A stretch of DNA of 64,000 nucleotides from Mucilaginibacter_A sp050954285 (GTDB lineage Bacteria > Bacteroidota > Bacteroidia > Sphingobacteriales > Sphingobacteriaceae), in NCBI GenBank assembly GCA_050954285.1, contig JBPBPL010000011.1, positions 1 through 64,000 on the forward strand. The letters are read 5' to 3'. This document shows, piece by piece, positions 62,176 to 64,000 of this stretch. The first letter of the stretch is position 1, and each line of letters begins with the position of its first letter. The notes under the pieces are model-generated. The model made no database searches, had not been told where the DNA came from, and saw nothing but the letters and a program-made list of their open reading frames with translations. Position numbers and translations under genes: made by a program.

Positions 62176-62832
62176 TTGGAGGTCATCAAAACCATCATCG
62201 ATTTTATTCTTCATATCGATAAACACCTGATCGAGATTACGCAGCAGTATCAGGGCTGGACGTATCTTATCCTGTTCTTTATCATTTTTGCTGAAACAGG
62301 TTTTGTGGTGACACCTTTTTTACCCGGAGACTCTCTGCTGTTTGCTGCCGGAGCACTAATTGCACACGGAAACTCTGGCCTTAATATTTACTTATTATTA
62401 CTGATTTTGGTTGCTGCAGCTGTGGCCGGAAATACCACCAATTATGAACTGGGCAAGTTTTTTGGGGTAAAGGTCTTTAAACCGGAAAATAAAATCCTCA
62501 AGCTGGAATACTACCTCAAAACTAAAGAGTTTTTTGATACTCATGGTGGTAAAGCCGTCATTTTCAGCCGTTTCCTTCCAATTTTCAGAACAGTAGCACC
62601 TTTCGTGGCCGGTGTTGGCAAAATGCCGTTGGGAAAATACACACTCTACAATTTTTTGGGTGGTGCTGCCTGGATAACCTTGTTTTTATTTTTAGGTTAT
62701 TTCTTTGGAGGTATTCCGGTTGTAAAAAGAAACTTTACTATTGTTGTAATTTTAATTATCCTGATTTCGGTGATTCCGCCGTTAATTGCAGCAATTAAAA
62801 GTCGTTCATCTTCCAAACCAACTTCAGCCTGA
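62176..62832 (+). CDS. DedA-family membrane protein (TTG start)
   Basis: A 218-residue inner-membrane protein of the DedA/Tvp38 family, linked to polyprenyl-phosphate or lipid flipping and membrane homeostasis. Markers are the acidic ETGFVVTPFLPGDSLLF (about 40-56) and FSRFLPIFRTVAPFVAG (about 135-151), which hold the conserved charged residues. No ATG lies at the expected place; TTG 62176 aligns with the usual MEIIK-type start and is chosen. The sequence TTGGAGG makes the only good ribosome-binding core overlap the start codon. Confidence 0.85.
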   Translation: MEVIKTIIDFILHIDKHLIEITQQYQGWTYLILFFIIFAETGFVVTPFLPGDSLLFAAGALIAHGNSGLNIYLLLLILVAAAVAGNTTNYELGKFFGVKVFKPENKILKLEYYLKTKEFFDTHGGKAVIFSRFLPIFRTVAPFVAGVGKMPLGKYTLYNFLGGAAWITLFLFLGYFFGGIPVVKRNFTIVVILIILISVIPPLIAAIKSRSSSKPTSA

Positions 62833-62843
62833 TTTTAGGTCGA

Positions 62844-62855
62844 TAAAAGAAGTAT
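62844..62855 (+). repeat. Dispersed 12-mer TAAAAGAAGTAT with long flank
   Basis: Context GATTTTAGGTCGATAAAAGA, identical over that stretch to the copy at 14583. It fills the 27-base gap between the convergent DedA and phospholipase genes. Confidence 0.9.
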
Positions 62856-62859
62856 CAGT

Positions 62860-63834
62860 TTATAAATCTTCTCTTCCTAAGATTTTACCATTTTGAAAAT
62901 GATATTCTTCCAAGCTTTCCTTTAACTTTTCTTCTTCAGATAATTCCCGCTTGATCATTCCTTTCAAATCCGGCTGCCCTGCATCTACCCAGGCCGAAAA
63001 CCAGTAGCTGCCAACCGACAGGATAGAAGCACGCATCTGTTTTTCTACCATTCCGCGTAACAAATCATGATAAGCACCGGAATAGGGTTCAGAATAATTC
63101 CGAATAATCTTATTGTTGTTTTTGATGAAAGTATATTTCTGATCGGTGCGAAAAGTTAATTGCAGCTGTTGCTCCATTTTTAACACAGAATCTAAACTGC
63201 CGTAAGTTTGGCGACAAATTATCCAGGCACTTTTTAGCGGATCATTTATGTAGATTGCTTTTCCTGTAAAAAAGTTGTACCGATCAGAAAAAAGCTCGGG
63301 CAAACGGCTTTCCCAAAAAGCATGGATCCCAACCTGATTGGTTAATTGTCCATTGTAATTGCTCGTCATATGCAGCGGCACATGTGCATCAGCAATATAA
63401 TGGCCTAAATCTGCAGAATATCTTAAAATTTTGATCGAATCCAAACTTTTGAATGCCTGTACTAACCGATAATAATTTCGCTGGATAGACCACGGTACTG
63501 AGCCGTATTTATTAAGCGTATCAGCCGTAAATTTAATTACTGCATCATCCCATTTTTGTGGAATAGTATCAAATGGAAACTTACCATAATGATCTGCATC
63601 TAAAAAGTGCCTTGGAGCTTCGTAGGGATCGGTGTAGCGGCGCTTGTCTGGGTCAACCGCATGTGCTGTAATGTAAGCAATATTGTTTTTATAAAAGCCG
63701 ATCATGCTTTTCGGCAGTATAAAAACAGCATTGTGATTGATAGTTTTATGTCCGGAAAATCCCCAACTACACAATATTTCTATTGATAAAAACAGTAATA
63801 TTAATTTAAAAATCCAATTTTTGACTATCATCAC
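62860..63834 (-). CDS. Secreted zinc-dependent phospholipase C/S1-P1 nuclease family protein
   Basis: A 324-residue exported enzyme. A signal peptide of about 22 residues is followed by SWGFSGHKTINHNAV, whose Trp and His are typical first zinc ligands of the mature enzyme. Further ligands are visible in DADHYG (about 93-98), LGHYIADAHVPLHMTSNYNG (about 146-165) and GIHAFWE (about 173-179). The fold is shared by phospholipase C and S1/P1 nucleases; sequence alone does not fix the substrate. Two 12-mers or near copies (63720, 63787) lie in its 5' part. Confidence 0.85.
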   Translation of the reverse strand: MMIVKNWIFKLILLFLSIEILCSWGFSGHKTINHNAVFILPKSMIGFYKNNIAYITAHAVDPDKRRYTDPYEAPRHFLDADHYGKFPFDTIPQKWDDAVIKFTADTLNKYGSVPWSIQRNYYRLVQAFKSLDSIKILRYSADLGHYIADAHVPLHMTSNYNGQLTNQVGIHAFWESRLPELFSDRYNFFTGKAIYINDPLKSAWIICRQTYGSLDSVLKMEQQLQLTFRTDQKYTFIKNNNKIIRNYSEPYSGAYHDLLRGMVEKQMRASILSVGSYWFSAWVDAGQPDLKGMIKRELSEEEKLKESLEEYHFQNGKILGREDL

Positions 63835-63940
63835 AATAAGAATATTTACATATATTACTTAAAGTTAATAAAATATCGTTTAAATAAATATTTTCAATTT
63901 TAGTTTGGTTTTAATTGTATTTATTTTATTAAAATAAGCG

Positions 63941-63971
63941 TTTGATTTGTCAACTTATCAGACTATATTTG
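63941..63971 (+). promoter_or_regulatory. Consensus Bacteroidetes promoter at the window edge
   Basis: TTTG, exactly 19 bases, then TATATTTG: a perfect match to the phylum -33/-7 consensus. It points right, so it should drive a gene that begins beyond position 64000. Confidence 0.75.
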
Positions 63972-64000
63972 CATCCTTAATTTCAAATAAGAACAAGTCG

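Noticed and set aside
578..63731. Reading the 12-mers as parS, matS or a transposon footprint
   Set aside because: parS and matS sites are far rarer than one per 1.2 kb, and a transposon footprint would not leave only 12 bases in core genes in all frames.
578..63731. Reading the 12-mers as a CRISPR array
   Set aside because: Copies are dispersed over 63 kb with no regular spacing, spacers or cas genes.

Overview
The window is a chromosomal segment of a Bacteroidetes bacterium, most likely Sphingobacteriaceae (Pedobacter/Mucilaginibacter type). The evidence is gliding-type ABC genes gldA-gldF-gldG, the bacillithiol enzyme BshC, the cluster parA-parB-DUF5683-dapB-lepB, the cluster rpmB-rpmG-DUF4295-ftsY-rimO, many DUF families typical of the phylum, and promoters of the TTTG-N19-TAnnTTTG type. 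It looks like ordinary core chromosome. I see no phage, IS element, CRISPR array or large island.

Layout. 1-9.5 kb: a diverged inverted intergenic repeat, a membrane glycosyltransferase, a 2OG-Fe(II) oxygenase, a DUF6600 protein with an N/Q-rich tail, and two divergent sensor kinases. 9.5-23.3 kb: APC permease, a porin followed by a sensor kinase, a secreted metallo-hydrolase, a YncE-like propeller/phosphoesterase lipoprotein, the C-terminal relic of a FAD monooxygenase, and an ABC permease/M1 aminopeptidase with its ATPase. 23.3-27.4 kb: tRNA-Lys(CTT) and small secreted proteins. 27.6-32 kb: parAB-DUF5683-dapB-lepB. 32-39.5 kb: Ldh-family dehydrogenase, NHL lipoprotein, then the bshC/rimO/ftsY and rpmG/rpmB clusters. 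39.6-45.5 kb: acetate uptake plus acetyl-CoA synthetase, surE, lpxB. 45.5-53.6 kb: small proteins, MFS transporter, CBS/DUF294 protein with an exonuclease, and two M16 proteases. 53.6-64 kb: Dabb protein, glyQS, a DUF433/DUF5615 toxin-antitoxin pair, gldAFG, dnaN, two DUF4397 lipoproteins, a DedA protein and a S1/P1-type phospholipase/nuclease.

The most striking signal is not a gene. A 12-base word, TAAAARMAGYAT (mainly TAAAAGAAGYAT and TAAAAACAGYAT), occurs at least 55 times on the two strands, about once per 1.2 kb. Simple base composition predicts well under one copy. About half the copies are intergenic, though intergenic DNA is a small minority of the window. They often lie as inverted pairs at convergent gene ends, where they should fold as bidirectional terminators. 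The rest lie inside core genes, in every reading frame and both orientations. Density, inverted pairing at gene ends, frame independence and an AT-rich flanking box resemble the DNA uptake sequences of Pasteurellaceae and Neisseria. I know of no described example in Bacteroidetes. The role is inference; the repetition is directly visible.

Four small genes below 60 codons were found by reading: DUF4295 (well supported), a 56-aa and a 51-aa protein (likely), and a 50-aa frame (weak).
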